Of a DNA stretch of 64,000 bases, positions 11,754 to 23,350 are shown piece by piece. The notes beneath the pieces are model-generated. The model had not been told where the DNA came from. It saw only the letters and a program-made list of their open reading frames with translations, and made no database searches. Source of the stretch: Thuidium tamariscinum (Eukaryota > Streptophyta > Bryopsida > Hypnales > Thuidiaceae). The stretch covers positions 39,089,682 to 39,153,681 of the forward strand of contig OX344749.2 of the NCBI GenBank assembly GCA_947034885.2, in the 5' to 3' direction. Made by a program: the position numbers and the translations under genes. Position 1 is the stretch's first letter. Each line of letters begins with the position of its first letter.

Positions 11754-14389
11754 GGGTGGGCTATATTTTGGTACTGTATGCAATTGGTGCTGCTCATTTT
11801 ACAGTAAACCTGTTATAAATCTGTTGAAAGTCTCCATCAGAGAAGAGGATTTTGATTTGCAAGGGAGTTAATATTGCAATTCTAAAGCCATGATCATGGA
11901 CTGAGGAAGACAGCCACAACTTACATTTTTGAAGTGGGATGTGCAGCTTCCTCCTTGAACTTGATGCATACTTGGATCAGTGTTTGTTGAGATCATCCTT
12001 TCAGCAGAGTGACCTAGAGACACATTTTCTTACAAACCACTGCTGCATGAAGATTTCAAGATGCAGATGATGATATTGGCTGTCTGCAGGTTTGGGAGAT
12101 TTGGACTTCCTGATTTACTGTACGTTGACCATTAGTGGGCTGCCAAAGTGGCAGATATAAATTGTTATAATGATGCTCTCAACATTCATCCACATATTTC
12201 ATAGAAAATATCACATTAGCATACTCAGTATATCACATGTCCATAATTTTGTTTTCATCCACAATCTAAAGATTTTACGCAAGTTAGTTTTTTTTATTTT
12301 GAAGTTTTATTGGCATAAATTTTCTAGTTTTTTGCCATTCTTTAGCCAAATTATTTTTGTCTGGTGCAATTTGGCACTAGTGAAGCTGTAAAAAAACCTT
12401 GGTTCCAATTGTTTGTGTCTTCATTGTACACTTATACCTCTTTAATCCTTTAAGGTTCAAGCATCCAAAAAGTAGATGCACCTTGGTCAATTGTAATTGT
12501 AACTTTCAAAACATACACTATGGATACTGTGTATGTGTTTTTCATTCAAATTTTCTCCTTTTAGAATTTTCTTCTTTCAATTTTAAACTAGAAAGTTATA
12601 TTTTTCATTTTGAAATTTATTTATGGTAAGAATCTAAGATTATATATACCTTTTATCTAAAAAAATTACATTTATTTGATTTTCTTATGAAAATTTATGA
12701 AAATATCAATGTCAATAGAAATATATTTTACCACATGTGAAAGTAACAAGCTACACTATATATCAATTATATAGTAGGATAAATTTAGCTTAAAAGAGAA
12801 ATTTGACTTGAAGGTCATTGCTTAGGATATTTTGTGTGTAAAAAATAAAACAAGAAATTGAGAAATTCTTATACTATTTACCATTGCTACTTGTATCCCT
12901 TGAAATAATTTCAAATTAAGTGGATTTCTTTTGCTATATTTATAAAATTATTTTCACTTTGAATCAAAACAATTATATAAGTGACAATTTTTTATGAAAC
13001 AAAGTGAAAATTTTCATAATGATTGACAAATCATAGTGTCGAATTATGAAAGGATAAGATTGAAATTTGAACACAATTTAAAGGGAAATCTAGCTCAACC
13101 ATGATGTTTCTAACTATTTTCCAATGGATCTATTCTTCTAAATGACATTTTAGAGTATCTCATCATATCATCCTATCATTTCTTAGAGTATACTTATCTT
13201 ACATTGAAACTATTTAATATGTACTACAATGGTCTCTAAAGTAGTCAAATCAAGGACATTAAAGTGTAAGGTACTAAGTCAATAAAGTGATTAGGCTCTT
13301 CATATTACCTCTAAGAAGAGTTTTTAACCCTTAAAATTTTCATCAACCATAATATGATTGATTTGTTTTAAAATGACCATTTCTAAACTTAGAATTGATA
13401 AAAGTCACTTATTATTGGGCTCATTTTCAAGAAAATAAAGTTAGCTATGAAGTCTTAAAGATGAATTGGTTCTAGTTTTATGTATACAAACAAATATTTA
13501 TTAAGGTGACGCAATTTCTTGTATAAGTTCAATTCCTCCTATTGAGTTATTTAGGAGGATACACTAGAGCCAAAGAAGTAAAATACACCAATCATAAGCT
13601 TCATTTCATTAGTTGGAATTAAATTCAAAAAATATCAATTTAATGGCTAAACTTCACATCTCGAGTAGTGTAGTCACATTAAATTTACAATTGAATTTAT
13701 AAAAATTTCCAAGGCATGGGTGGTCTAGAGGTAAAGTATTAAAGAGTCATCAAACGGAGAACTTTGACCAATGAGGTGGAGGCATATTTTCTTTTTACCT
13801 CTTCTTGATTTTTATGTAGTAACAACCACTAAAATACACATTCTACACTTCAATTTGAGTTGTTTCTCAAACTTTTTTCCTACAAATCTACAATGTGGCT
13901 TTTTGTGTTCTTTCACTCTAACATGTTTGATTTTGAATTTTGACTTCAAATTTGTGACAAATCTTTTATTTATCTAAGATTCTTTTTAAAATTTATCAAT
14001 GAAGTGGTCACTATTGCAAGACCATTGTCTCACTCATTAGAAAAATACAAGACTTACTTCTATATTTGTGGAACTAAGTTACCTTGAAAATGAACTTAGG
14101 TTGTGAACTTTTTAAAATGTTTTGTGCTTAAAAAGATAGTCAAAGCACAATTTTGGTTACTCCCAAACATGAATTTCCTTGAAGTAATCTCTTGAGTAAT
14201 CTTCACTTTTATATTATAATCTTGCAATCCATAAATTGGATTAAAACCAAACTTTGTACTTTTCTAGAAATAATAAGGACTTGGTTTTCTACAACATCCT
14301 ATAGTTAATTTTGCCTAAAAATGATTGGGTCAATTTACAAAATTAGAACCCCAAACACCCTAAAAATTACTAAATTTTTTAAAGGTTAA
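11754..14389. other. Very AT-rich intergenic DNA, no gene seen
   Basis: No ORF here has coding character. One stretch (13715-13770) has a tRNA A-box-like motif, TGGTCTAGAGGT, but no matching cloverleaf. Probably old, decayed repeat sequence. Confidence 0.4.
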
Positions 14390-15322
14390 TTAACCCCTGA
14401 AGGACCGCAACTATGTTTCCACCAAAACCACTCCAAAATTACCATTTCTAGGATAGCTACCAAATTTTAGAAAAAAAACATTTTTGGAGTAATATAACCA
14501 TAGGATCTCTTAGTGAACTAGTTTGAGAGCATGTAGAAAAAATTTCAAAAATTTTGCCGTGTAGATTGCAAGATATTAGTGTTTGAAGTTACAAAAATCA
14601 TTTTTTTACCACTGCAAAAATTTGGGCAGCTGCACTTCAGACGGCCATATTTGTATGAAAAAATGTTCAAAAAGGTTGTAACCCTTTGAATTCATTCTTC
14701 AATTCAAATTAGTTACATGCTTGAAAATTTTCAAGTCATTTAGAATTGTACAACATGTACAAAAACTATAGTAACTAGAAAAAAGTAAAGAATGATTCAA
14801 AATACTAAATTGTTAAGAATTTATTTTTGAAATTGAAGCTTGCCGATCCCAATGGTTCAAATGTTGTAATAAATAATCTACATCTAATGTTTGTATTTTT
14901 TTTCCAAAAATATTGAAAATTGAGTAAAATAAAGGATTTCAAAGTTTATTTTAGAGTTGAGAATCCATAACTACCCACAAACCAAAAGTCTTCATAACTT
15001 TTGACTCATTAATCCAAATGGAATGATTTAAAGCTTTCCATATATATATAAATCTATGAAACCAATTTCAAATTTTTATTTCCAAAAAAAGTGATTTTTT
15101 TTTACTAGCCCAAACTGCCTGAGTTGAGAAAGAAACAACATATTATGCAATAACTTTTTAACCATGTAGTCAAAAGTTACAAAATTTGTCGGGCTTTAAA
15201 GATATTCCTTGTCTACACCTTCTATTAAATTTTGGCTCCAAAATATAGAAATCTCTAGTCACACGTACCTACCCCAAATTTCTATGCTACTAAAAAAAAC
15301 ACTTTAGTCCTTTAGGGGTTAG
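14390..15322. mobile_element. TTAA-flanked element, family A, full length
   Basis: The left end is TTAA followed by CCCCTGAAGGACC. The right end is GTCCTTTAGGGG followed by TTAG, a one-base decay of TTAA. The length is about 930 bp with no ORF. Its left and right halves match the other family A copies at 40669, 44387, 49627 and 61303. Non-autonomous MITE-like element. Confidence 0.75.
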
Positions 15323-15709
15323 GGGGGCTAGAATGAAAGGTATTAAGGGTCATTGCAAGAAATACTTGTACTATTTTTTGTCACACATTGCATGTTGATG
15401 AGTTTTTTAACCATAAATTTTACATTTTGGCTCCAAATGACTCAAAATTTATAGGCAAGTATTTATATCTATTTTACACATAGCCTACTTTTTCTAAATT
15501 TTTCAAAAATGTTTTAGTATTTAATAATGTATCCCAATATTAAGTCACACTTGCCATTTTGAAGGTTTTTTCAACAAAGTAGTACTCAAATAAACAAATT
15601 TTGAGCTGAAAATTGGAGAAGTTGGTCTTGTAGGATATTTTTAGATGGAGTTCAAAGAGTTTTTAAAAATAGATAATTAAATATCCTGTAGAAGTTTACA
15701 AAGTGAGCC

Positions 15710-16067
15710 CAGGGTTGTTTTGTCAAACATATTTTGGGTTTGGGTGTCATGTAGGACATGCAACGTCACTTGTCGTAGGTGACAACTTGTTACCAAGGCA
15801 TCACACCTCGTCGCAAAAGTCCATTTTTAGTAGCTTAAGAAAATGAAAATCTTACTATTATGATGAATCTATATTTAGATAGTAATACGTATTTGTAAAA
15901 TTGAGACAATTAATTGAAACTAAACTTAAATATGTCAAAATTTTTAATTTCTAATGATTTATTTTTAAGTCAACTTGATTTTGACTCTTTGAGACATCTC
16001 AAGGGCTCTACTAGACGTTGTGTGACGTCTGTATCGCATTGATGCATCGTCTGACAGAACAACCATG
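15710..16067. mobile_element. Small hAT-like MITE with 8-bp target duplication
   Basis: The inverted termini CAGGGTTGTTTTGTCA (left) and TGACAGAACAACCATG (right, complement) are flanked by 8-bp repeats AGTGAGCC (15702-15709) and AGTGAGTT (16068-16075), with two differences. The homologous uninserted site is seen in the related element near 24870. A CAGGG start plus an 8-bp duplication fits hAT. Confidence 0.65.
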
Positions 16068-16345
16068 AGTGAGTTTCTTTTTGCTTGCATTTTGAAATAT
16101 ATAAGAAATTATTTTGGTTATTTTTTTGTTGAATGACCATCTCTATAATAAAATATTTGCAAATGAAAAAAAATTACTTTATTTATTTGAAAAATTGACT
16201 ATTTTTTATTAATTAGAACATTGAAGTATCTATTTTCTTGAGTTTGGCACTCTTCTAATCCTCTTACTTAGAGATTTAAGAAAAAAAATTCTTTGATGGT
16301 TACCTTCATCTTAAAGATGTGCGCATACATTGATCACATTATTTT

Positions 16346-17103
16346 TTAACCCCTAAAGTCCTGAGCAACGTTTTTTGGCAACATAAGTTTTTTGGGCAGC
16401 TCACTACGAATGGAGTTTTTATTTTTTTTCTTTGAAATTTTTACGTAAGATGTGCTCAAGAAGTATCTTGAAGGCCCAACAATTTTTATAACTTTTGACT
16501 TTGTGATTAAAAAGTTATAGCATGATATGTTGTTTTCTTTACCTAGTTCTTTACTTGGTGGATAGCCTAGGCAGTTGAAAAAACTTCTTTAAAATTTTTT
16601 TTTTTGAAAAGTAAGATTTCAAATTTATTCTTTGGATTTATATAAATATGGAAAGATTTGAATCATTCCATTTGAATTAAGGAGTCAAAAGTTATGAGGA
16701 ATTTTAGTTTGCAGGTAGGTATGGTTTTCAAAGACTCCATACCTATCCACAAACTAAAATTCCTCATAACTTTTGACTCCTTAATCCAAATGGAATGATT
16801 CAAATCTTTCCATATTTGTATAAACCCAAAGAATAAATTTGAAATTTCACTTTTCAAAAAAAAGTTTTTTTAAAGAAGTTTTTTCAGCTGCCCAAGTTGC
16901 CTGCCAAATAAAGAAAACAACATATTATGCCATAACTTTTTAACCACAAAGTCAAAAGTTATGAAAATTGTTGGGCCTTCGAGTTACTTCTCAAGCACAT
17001 GTTATGTAAAAATTTCAAAGAAAAAAAATAAAAACTCCATTCGTAGTGAGCTGCCCAAAAAACTTATGTTGCTAAAAACATAGCTCAGGGCTTTAGGGGT
17101 TAA
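16346..17103. mobile_element. Giant palindromic TTAA element (foldback derivative of family A)
   Basis: This is 758 bp consisting of two near-identical inverted arms of about 375 bp (16350-16724 and 16737-17099) around a 12-base loop at 16725-16736. TTAA lies at both ends, followed by CCCCTAAAGTCCTGAGC. Each arm equals the right half of family A, so it looks like an inverted duplication of a half-element. It sits inside the hAT-like repeat 15346-17201, whose relative at 24502-25224 lacks it. An RNA crossing it would form a very long hairpin. Confidence 0.8.
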
Positions 17104-17201
17104 ATTAAATTTTTTTCTTAAATTTTGAAATACTCCAAAGAAAATCATGAGTATTGTTGCAAAATGCAACAAATAGTATAGGTGTTTCTTGCAATCACCC
17201 G

Positions 17202-17482
17202 CAAATTGTTAAAGTGACTAGGCTCTTCATATCACCTCAATAAAAGTATTTAGAAGGATTAATGGCTTAATTATGAATTGAAGAATTAATACGAAGAAAT
17301 TCAATACTTGATTCCATAGATATATACAAAATGGGAAACCACAAGGGACAAAAATTAGCCTTGAGGATTTGAGATGAATGAAAAGAGAAAAGTCAATGTA
17401 ATTATGTAACATGCTAGGATAATTATCAACAAAAGAGACACCTACCATTAATGCTCCATTCTCAAATAGTAGTTTAACTATC
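17202..17482. other. AT-rich intergenic DNA
   Basis: No gene or repeat boundary is recognised. A minus-strand ORF of 85 residues in this stretch is rich in F, L and I, as expected from AT-rich noise. Confidence 0.35.
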
Positions 17483-17840
17483 ATTAGAGAAAATTTGGAC
17501 TCTTTAGAGGGCTGCTAAGAAGTGGCAAAAGGGACCCTCATTACATTTATTTAGTATAAGGCAAAAAATTTCCCCTATAGCTGTGACGGACAAGTGTCAT
17601 ATGCTCCACAGTGCAGCCAAACGTACAGAGTTTCGAAATATGAGCTATTCACCTTCATTGGACGAAAGCTGTAAAAACAGACATATTCTGCGTGGCAGTG
17701 AAGATATTCACACAAGCTGAACCGCATCTCCTGTCAGAAATCGGGCACTTTATACAGAAATCAAGCTTACACAAAATTCCTTATATAGACTGGCTTGTCA
17801 AAGTTAGACGGCCCTCTAGAGAGTCAATATTTTCTCTAAT
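17483..17840. mobile_element. Element with about 30-bp terminal inverted repeats, class unknown
   Basis: The left end ATTAGAGAAAATTTGGACTC and the right end (complement ATTAGAGAAAATATTGACTC) continue to match through TAGAGGGC, about 30 bp with few mismatches. A related terminus lies at 40471-40505. I found no target duplication. The long inverted repeats would suit a Mutator-like MITE, but this is only a guess. Confidence 0.5.
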
Positions 17841-18119
17841 GGTTCATCAATGTTCCATTTTCCATTAGTGTCAAATTATACTTTTTGGACCAATATTGCT
17901 TGCCATTTGCATACAAGACACCTGCTTTTGGATTACATCATGATCCATTCAAAAAACTATGTCATGGCATGTGATTACTGCACTGCCTATGAACTAAAAT
18001 AGCTGCCTACTAGCTTTCACTTCCCAAACTTATAACTCAATGTCGAGCATTCCAAAAATCATGCAACTTCTTGATTCGTTGAAGATTTCATTCTCCTTTC
18101 CCTGAAAATTCAGTGGAAA

Positions 18120-18810
18120 TTCATTCCCCACACGACCCGAATGACCCGATTGACCCAATTTCGATTCAACTGTTGGAAGGCAATTATCTCATTCAGTCAC
18201 CGTGTGACAGGCAGGGTGGTTGTATTCAGGGAATCTGCAGCGCTTGTCCCGCGGCATGCTAGACGTGCTGTGCACTAACTTAGAAGTTCTGGACGTTCTT
18301 GAGAGTTCTAGAAGTTCTAGAATTATTACTGTCGAAGTTCTGGAAGCTAGCTACAGTAGTTCCGAGTGTCGAATCGCGAATAAATCAAGAACAGAGGGGA
18401 AAAGTTAGTGGCTCACGAATCAGGACCCACGCTCGCCGGGAGATCACTCAGGTACCGAGTTGGAAGACGGAAGACGGAACTGCAAGAATCCGAAAAGGCG
18501 GAGAGCCGGGCCGGGGACGGCAGATCGATCAGGTACCGGTGCAAAGTCGGCTGTAAGAACTGAAAGCATCCGAAAAGGCGGGGAGCCGGGGACGGGAAAG
18601 GACGGACGAATCAGAACAGGCGGTGATCGATTCGCTCAGTCACAGTGGGGGGCTGCCCAATGAGCCTTGTCGGTATCAGCGACCGTCGTGGTGTGGCCGT
18701 AGCCTGGGGGGGCGAGTAGGGCCAGCACGCGCGGTGAATGTAACGTGCGAGGATATTTGAGTGCCACGCCTAGCTGTGGATGCATTGGGCTATATGTTTC
18801 CGACTTTCCA
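18120..18810. other. GC-rich island with short imperfect repeats
   Basis: A sharp jump in GC content inside AT-rich DNA. It contains repeated words: GAAGTTCT variants at 18282-18345 in a heat-shock-element-like array, GATCACTCAGGTACCG and GATCGATCAGGTACCG (18433 and 18525), and AAAAGGCGG(A/G)GAGCCGGG at about 18490 and 18572. The ORFs here are short and of low complexity. It could be a promoter or first exon of an unseen transcript, or a captured gene fragment. No product can be assigned. Confidence 0.4.
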
Positions 18811-19041
18811 TTCACCCTTGAACGACGGACTGGTGACCGTGCAAATCATGCATTTTGATTCCGTGTGACATCGTCTACTTTGGAAAAGCCAAATATATTC
18901 ATTGAGAAGTCAAAGCCTTGTAGAAGATTTTCCCTTTCCACCCATAAAACTGAGAATCAATAGTTGCACTTCCATTCTACAAGGGAAGATTTTCTCTCAT
19001 TTTGTGAACGCAAAATGTCTTCTTCGACGTTTAAGGGTTAA
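18811..19041. mobile_element. TTAA-flanked MITE, family C, copy 1
   Basis: The 231-bp element begins TTCA (decayed TTAA) then CCCTTGAACGACGGACTGG and ends CGACGTTTAAGGG then TTAA. It aligns along its full length with the copies at 42235-42464 and 48985-49214. No ORF. Confidence 0.75.
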
Positions 19042-19351
19042 AGCCATGTCAATAATTCCACTACCAAGCTAGAGTGAAGATGCTCTGAGTGCATGACCAA
19101 AAACAAGGAGATAGTATTAGAATTTTCAAGTGGAAGGATGTTGACGTCATTTCTATTTTGGTGACTTTAAGAAAAAGTGACCCAATGTAGAGCCAACAAT
19201 CCAAACCTCAAATGGATTTTTTGTATTAAGAAAGGAAAAACACTTGGCTCTTACATTCATACCCTACATTAAATCCTGAATTTTTTTTTAAAATTACAAC
19301 TTTCAGATCGTGTTTCAAAGTCAGAACATTCATTGCTCTTCATAGAAATAT

Positions 19352-20002
19352 CACTACTAGAATAAGGGGGGGTTTGCAACGTTTGTAGCAACGTCTGTGG
19401 TGCTGTCAAGAACAAAGTAGTGCTTGAAGCAACGTTTGGCAAGAGGCAATTTTCTAAACAACGTTTATGCAACGTTTAAGCAACATTTAATGAGAGAACT
19501 CGTTCCCAATGAGTTTCCAACTTCATTCTTTGTTAAAAACAATATCCCATAAGCATCGTGCTTCATGAGGCTCCTGTGAAGTATAATAAGCTTGGCCCTC
19601 GCTGGTTTTGCAAGCTGTCATTCATCAGAAGATGAAATACGGCCTATACTGTATGTTGTACTGTACAGTGTACGGTATTATGTACTATATTATATAAAAA
19701 CTGGATATGTATTAATAATTCGTTGGTTCAGAATGACGGATATCTGGCTTCACATTAATAGACAAATAATTGGGATTAAATGTTCTGAGAGAAGAGAATC
19801 GGTACGATGACATGAGAACTTCAGTTCACTTGTTCCCATAAAAGCAGAAAACGTTACTTAAAGCATGTACCAAAACGTTGCTTCTTCTGAACAACGTCTT
19901 CAGTCAAGTTTAAAACAACGTTTAATGGTCCTTCCAAGCTTGTCATTCTAGTGTATTGAGCAGCGTCTTAGGTGATGCAAATGGGACTTAATTCTAGTAG
20001 TG
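19352..20002. mobile_element. Non-autonomous CACTA (En/Spm-type) transposon
   Basis: The termini are CACTACTAGAATAAG and, inverted, CACTACTAGAATTAAG. They are flanked by the 3-bp duplication TAT (19349-19351 and 20003-20005), exactly as in plant CACTA elements. Inside each end are several copies of a CAACGTTT-like word in both orientations (19376-19490 and 19850-19975), as expected of subterminal transposase-binding repeats. 651 bp, no transposase. Confidence 0.85.
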
Positions 20003-20549
20003 TATAGAGGTGTATTAGTGTATACATAGACTTCAAGAGGAAAAGGTGAAGATGCACTAAGTGTTATATTGTTGTGGCATTCCAAATTTGGTGCACATTT
20101 GCAACAGAATTTGTGTAATGTAATACATATATTTGGATTGTTTGCGTATTTCGTACTGACCCCTTCGATCAGTAGCAGTGCTGTCCTAAACCTCTCGCAG
20201 TCTAAGTCAAGCTGTCCGAGATTGCATCCAGACAATTACTGCGGAGTGCTTAGTTAGTCCGGAGCTTCTTTAAATTATTTCAATGCACTCGGTCATACTC
20301 TAACTCCAACAAGGCATAAGCAAATCATGTGAAAACTAGTTGAAATCATATACTAGTTGCAATTCTTGGATACAAGATCCTCTCCCTACGGCAGTGGCGG
20401 TTTGCATTCCTCACAAGCCGTCTATACTTAGTTATAACACTATCTGCATATAAGTCTCTTCAACTTCACATGCATGCATATGACACAAACCTGCTATGCA
20501 TGCCGAAGAGTTGGCGATGCATGGAAGGCTCTGGCTCTTCACATTTCGA
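20003..20549. other. 3' flank of the unknown minus-strand gene
   Basis: Non-coding DNA between the CACTA element and the stop codon of the gene at 20550-21537. It should hold that gene's 3' UTR. No clear polyadenylation signal is seen. Confidence 0.4.
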
Positions 20550-21537
20550 TCAGCCGCGTCGACGATCAGCGATCTCGGCGGCCAAGGCTCTCAGAAATGC
20601 TGCGTATGGCGATGTGGTGAGCACATAAACACCGGAATTCCCAAGCAGGGAAGCACACTTCTCCTCCACGGTCTTCATTTCTTTCATGAGCTCGCCCAAG
20701 GAAGCCTTCCACAGAGACATGCTCAAAACATCCCACGGCAATGGCTCATTCCCTGGCATAAGCACCTTCACGTGCTCAGCCATGTTCAACAACATGCGGC
20801 AAATCGTGCCTTGGTCCTCGAGGTTTCTCATCAGAAGATTAGGCCCTTTCCTGCTTAGAAACTCAAGGCACTGGGAGTGGAAAATAGCACCGACAACACC
20901 ATCAGCAGCTTCACTGAAAGACTCAGATTCGAATTCTCCGGATCTCGCCGTGGACGGGTCTCCATGTGAACCTAGTTATCAAACATTGCAGTTCAGAATT
21001 GGAAAATATATATCATCAGTTCTGTTACGTTGCTGGAGCACTGAGCGTATTTTACTAAATGGAGATTGAAAATCTAGCTAGTATAATTTCCAAGTTAAGT
21101 TTGATAATTCAAATTGATCAAACACCGTGGATCCGGAAAGCAAGCTAGAAACAACGAAACTAACTACTACCTTGTGCCAGAATCTTCATGGCAGCGTGGT
21201 CACAGCCCCACTCTCGCACGGTTTGCTGACATTCTGGTACGATGTGGTTTCCTCGAGCACCGTCCACAAGTCGAGGACATCCTGCATTCAACATTTGGCG
21301 GGGTGGCAGAGTGGTTCCAGGAGAGACCTCGACCTCGACCTCGTCGTCAACAACGTTGAAGTGAACACCCGGAAGCTGAGTTTGCAAAATTTCCATCAGG
21401 AACTCGTTCCTTCGTGACGGAGCAGAATCCAACCTCAGTCCATCAATTTCCCGCCAGTCCGACATCTTGACCTCCGAGTTTCCGATCGTCACACAAGCAA
21501 GCTCGCCCTCTCTGCTTCCAACGCAGTCACAACGCAT
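20550..21537 (-). CDS. Unrecognised two-exon protein, 262 residues
   Basis: Exon 1 is 21171-21537 and exon 2 is 20550-20971. The minus-strand donor is CAAG|GTAGTA and the acceptor is AACTAG|GTTC; the phase-1 junction makes a glycine codon and the reading frame stays open. The first ATG gives 262 residues; an internal Met (MSDWREIDGLRLDSAPSRRN) is an alternative start. The N-terminal half has a very acidic strand (VVDDEVEVEVSP); the C-terminal half looks helical, with WKASLGELMKEMKTVEEKC and ending AEIADRRRG. Base composition is higher in GC than the flanks. There is no signal peptide, membrane segment or domain that I recognise. A decayed copy of the 3' end lies at 29783-29849. Further 5' exons upstream (21570-21980) are possible. 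Confidence 0.6.
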
Positions 21538-22100
21538 GGATTCACAATATATCTGGGACTAGTTGTTAACAATTTCTATACGAAGGTCGATCACAGAGGA
21601 GCGAATTCCTGGTAGTCCCGTAGCTCCATGCATCAGGCCAAGGACATTTCGTCACGATCTAGCCTATGCGGAAATCTATTCATGAGAGAGAAGCAATATA
21701 ATACATACAGACTGTTCCGAGCAAGTAGTCCCTGGCTCCCTGCTGAATAAACATCAATCGGTAGCATGGAGGGCCGTGGTAGGGCCGACCTTTTCATCCC
21801 AGTCACGCAACTGAACAGATTATCTATCCTTTCCAGCGAAACCATTCCCTGTTTCTCCTCGATTATATCCCTCAGGCCTGTCCGTTCCTGCGGAACCACT
21901 GTTTTTCTCCCCACCAGCGGGAAGCACTCCAGCGGAATCCTCTGTCATCCTAGATTTAGCTGCTTTATCTTTTATTCTTGGTGATGAGTGGTCACTAGAC
22001 TATTTATGGGTCGCATTTGGTGAGTAAGGGTGGTGGACTAGGAAATTGAGGGTCGGGGTGAAGTGGCCCTCTTGCTCAGCCTGAGTAATTAGGGGTGCAA
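21538..22100. promoter_or_regulatory. 5' flank of the unknown gene, possible extra exon
   Basis: Relatively GC-rich DNA upstream of the minus-strand gene. A 93-residue ORF (21633-21914, -) and a shorter ATG frame starting near 21945 are open but unrecognised. I cannot tell a 5' UTR or first exon from a promoter. Confidence 0.35.
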
Positions 22101-23112
22101 GCCTAGGGGTGCACCCCTCGTTTCTTTGATGTTAATGTGCGAACTAATGAAGGATAATTGTAATTGTGTTGGAGGTAAATTTTATACGACCCTTCAAAGT
22201 ACATTAGCATCTATGTAATGAGCTTTTAGACTTTAAAAATAATGAAGGGTATACAAAAATATTAAAATTTATTAATTTTTTTTTTAAAGTAACATTCCAA
22301 AATTCCTCTCCAAAAATTTGAACTTTTCATAGTATGCTTAGTATAGTTTTAATCTATGAGCTGTACACTAAAATCACATTGAATTCGCAGAGGTATTGAA
22401 ATTATGGTTCACTAAGGGGTTACGGGAATCCCAAATGCTTGGTGTCTAGGAAATTAAAATTTAGATGGATGATATTTGCAGCTAAGCAACTGGTTCAGTT
22501 TAGTCACTGACGGACTAAGTACAATAAGTAGTAGGGTAAGTTCATTCACTTCATTGAATTTTTGTGGATGTTGGGGTTTAGGGTAACCAGACTAGAGTTT
22601 TTTCGAATTGTTTGAATTTATTTTTTTTGAAGTGTTCGAAGATTTGAAGTTTCATAATTCCTTCCATTTTTTTAAATCTTTGTAAATGTTGTGTGTTATG
22701 TGTTTCTTAACACATAACCACAACTTTATACATTGCCTTCAGACATCAAACTAGAACTTGCATTGTAATGTGGATGTTTTTTTTTCATGGTATTGGTTTT
22801 TGTTTTTGTGCTTCATTGCTTTATAACCTTTGATACTAGTTTTTGAATGTGCTGTAATTTTGTGTTTTTGAGGTTTGATAGTTTGCAAATGGGTGAGTTC
22901 AAGAAAGACTAGTCCTATTTCATAATCTTCAATAGCAAGGACATGATTGTAGTGGACATGTAACTTTTCTTCTAGTCAATTGGATGAAATTGTTAGGACA
23001 CTTCTTACTACATTTGTAGCTTATAGAGATCCAAAGATTCAACTTCTTTTAGACAATGCAAGAAATAGTGACATAGCCAATTCTGACTCTAGTGTTGACG
23101 GCTAGTAGTATG
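22101..23112. other. AT-rich intergenic DNA, nothing identified
   Basis: Stop codons fill all frames. A telomere-box-like GGTTTAGGGTAA occurs near 22576. The stretch 22890-23100 reads like decayed coding sequence in one frame but matches nothing I know. Confidence 0.35.
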
Positions 23113-23350
23113 GTCAATTTCGTTAAAATGGTGGTATTCCAAGTGCCATTTTGACATATTTTGTGTGCTACTTTGACAAATTTCATGTGCCATTTTGACA
23201 TATTTCGTGGACCATGACATAAAGGCATAGCCGTAAAGGAAGAAAATGTGCCATTTTAACATAATGTTGTGCCATTTTAATGGAATGTCATGTCATTTTA
23301 AAGGAATGTCATGCCATTTTAATGGAATATCGCCATTTTAATGAAATTGA
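23113..23350. repeat. Minisatellite with GCCATTTTRA core
   Basis: Two adjoining sets of degenerate direct repeats: about 25-bp units with GTGCCATTTTGACATATTT (23140-23220), then about 22-bp units with GCCATTTTAATGGAATGTCA (23250-23345). The shared core is GCCATTTT. Confidence 0.7.

Larger units (their letters stand above)
15346..17201. mobile_element. hAT-like element (AGGGTGATTGC family) carrying two insertions
   Basis: The ends are AGGGTCATTGCAAGAAA on the left and TTTCTTGCAATCACCC on the right. Its interior matches the intact copy at 24502-25224. The match is interrupted at 15710-16067 by a small hAT-like insertion and at 16346-17103 by a palindromic TTAA element. Without these it would be about 740 bp. 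No coding capacity. I see no clear flanking duplication for this copy. Confidence 0.6.

Noticed and set aside
13715-13790. tRNA-like A-box (TGGTCTAGAGGT)
   Set aside because: No acceptor or anticodon stems can be formed; perhaps a SINE relic.
18220-18663. Overlapping ORFs in the GC-rich island
   Set aside because: Short, repeat-derived, no family resemblance, and no splice context.
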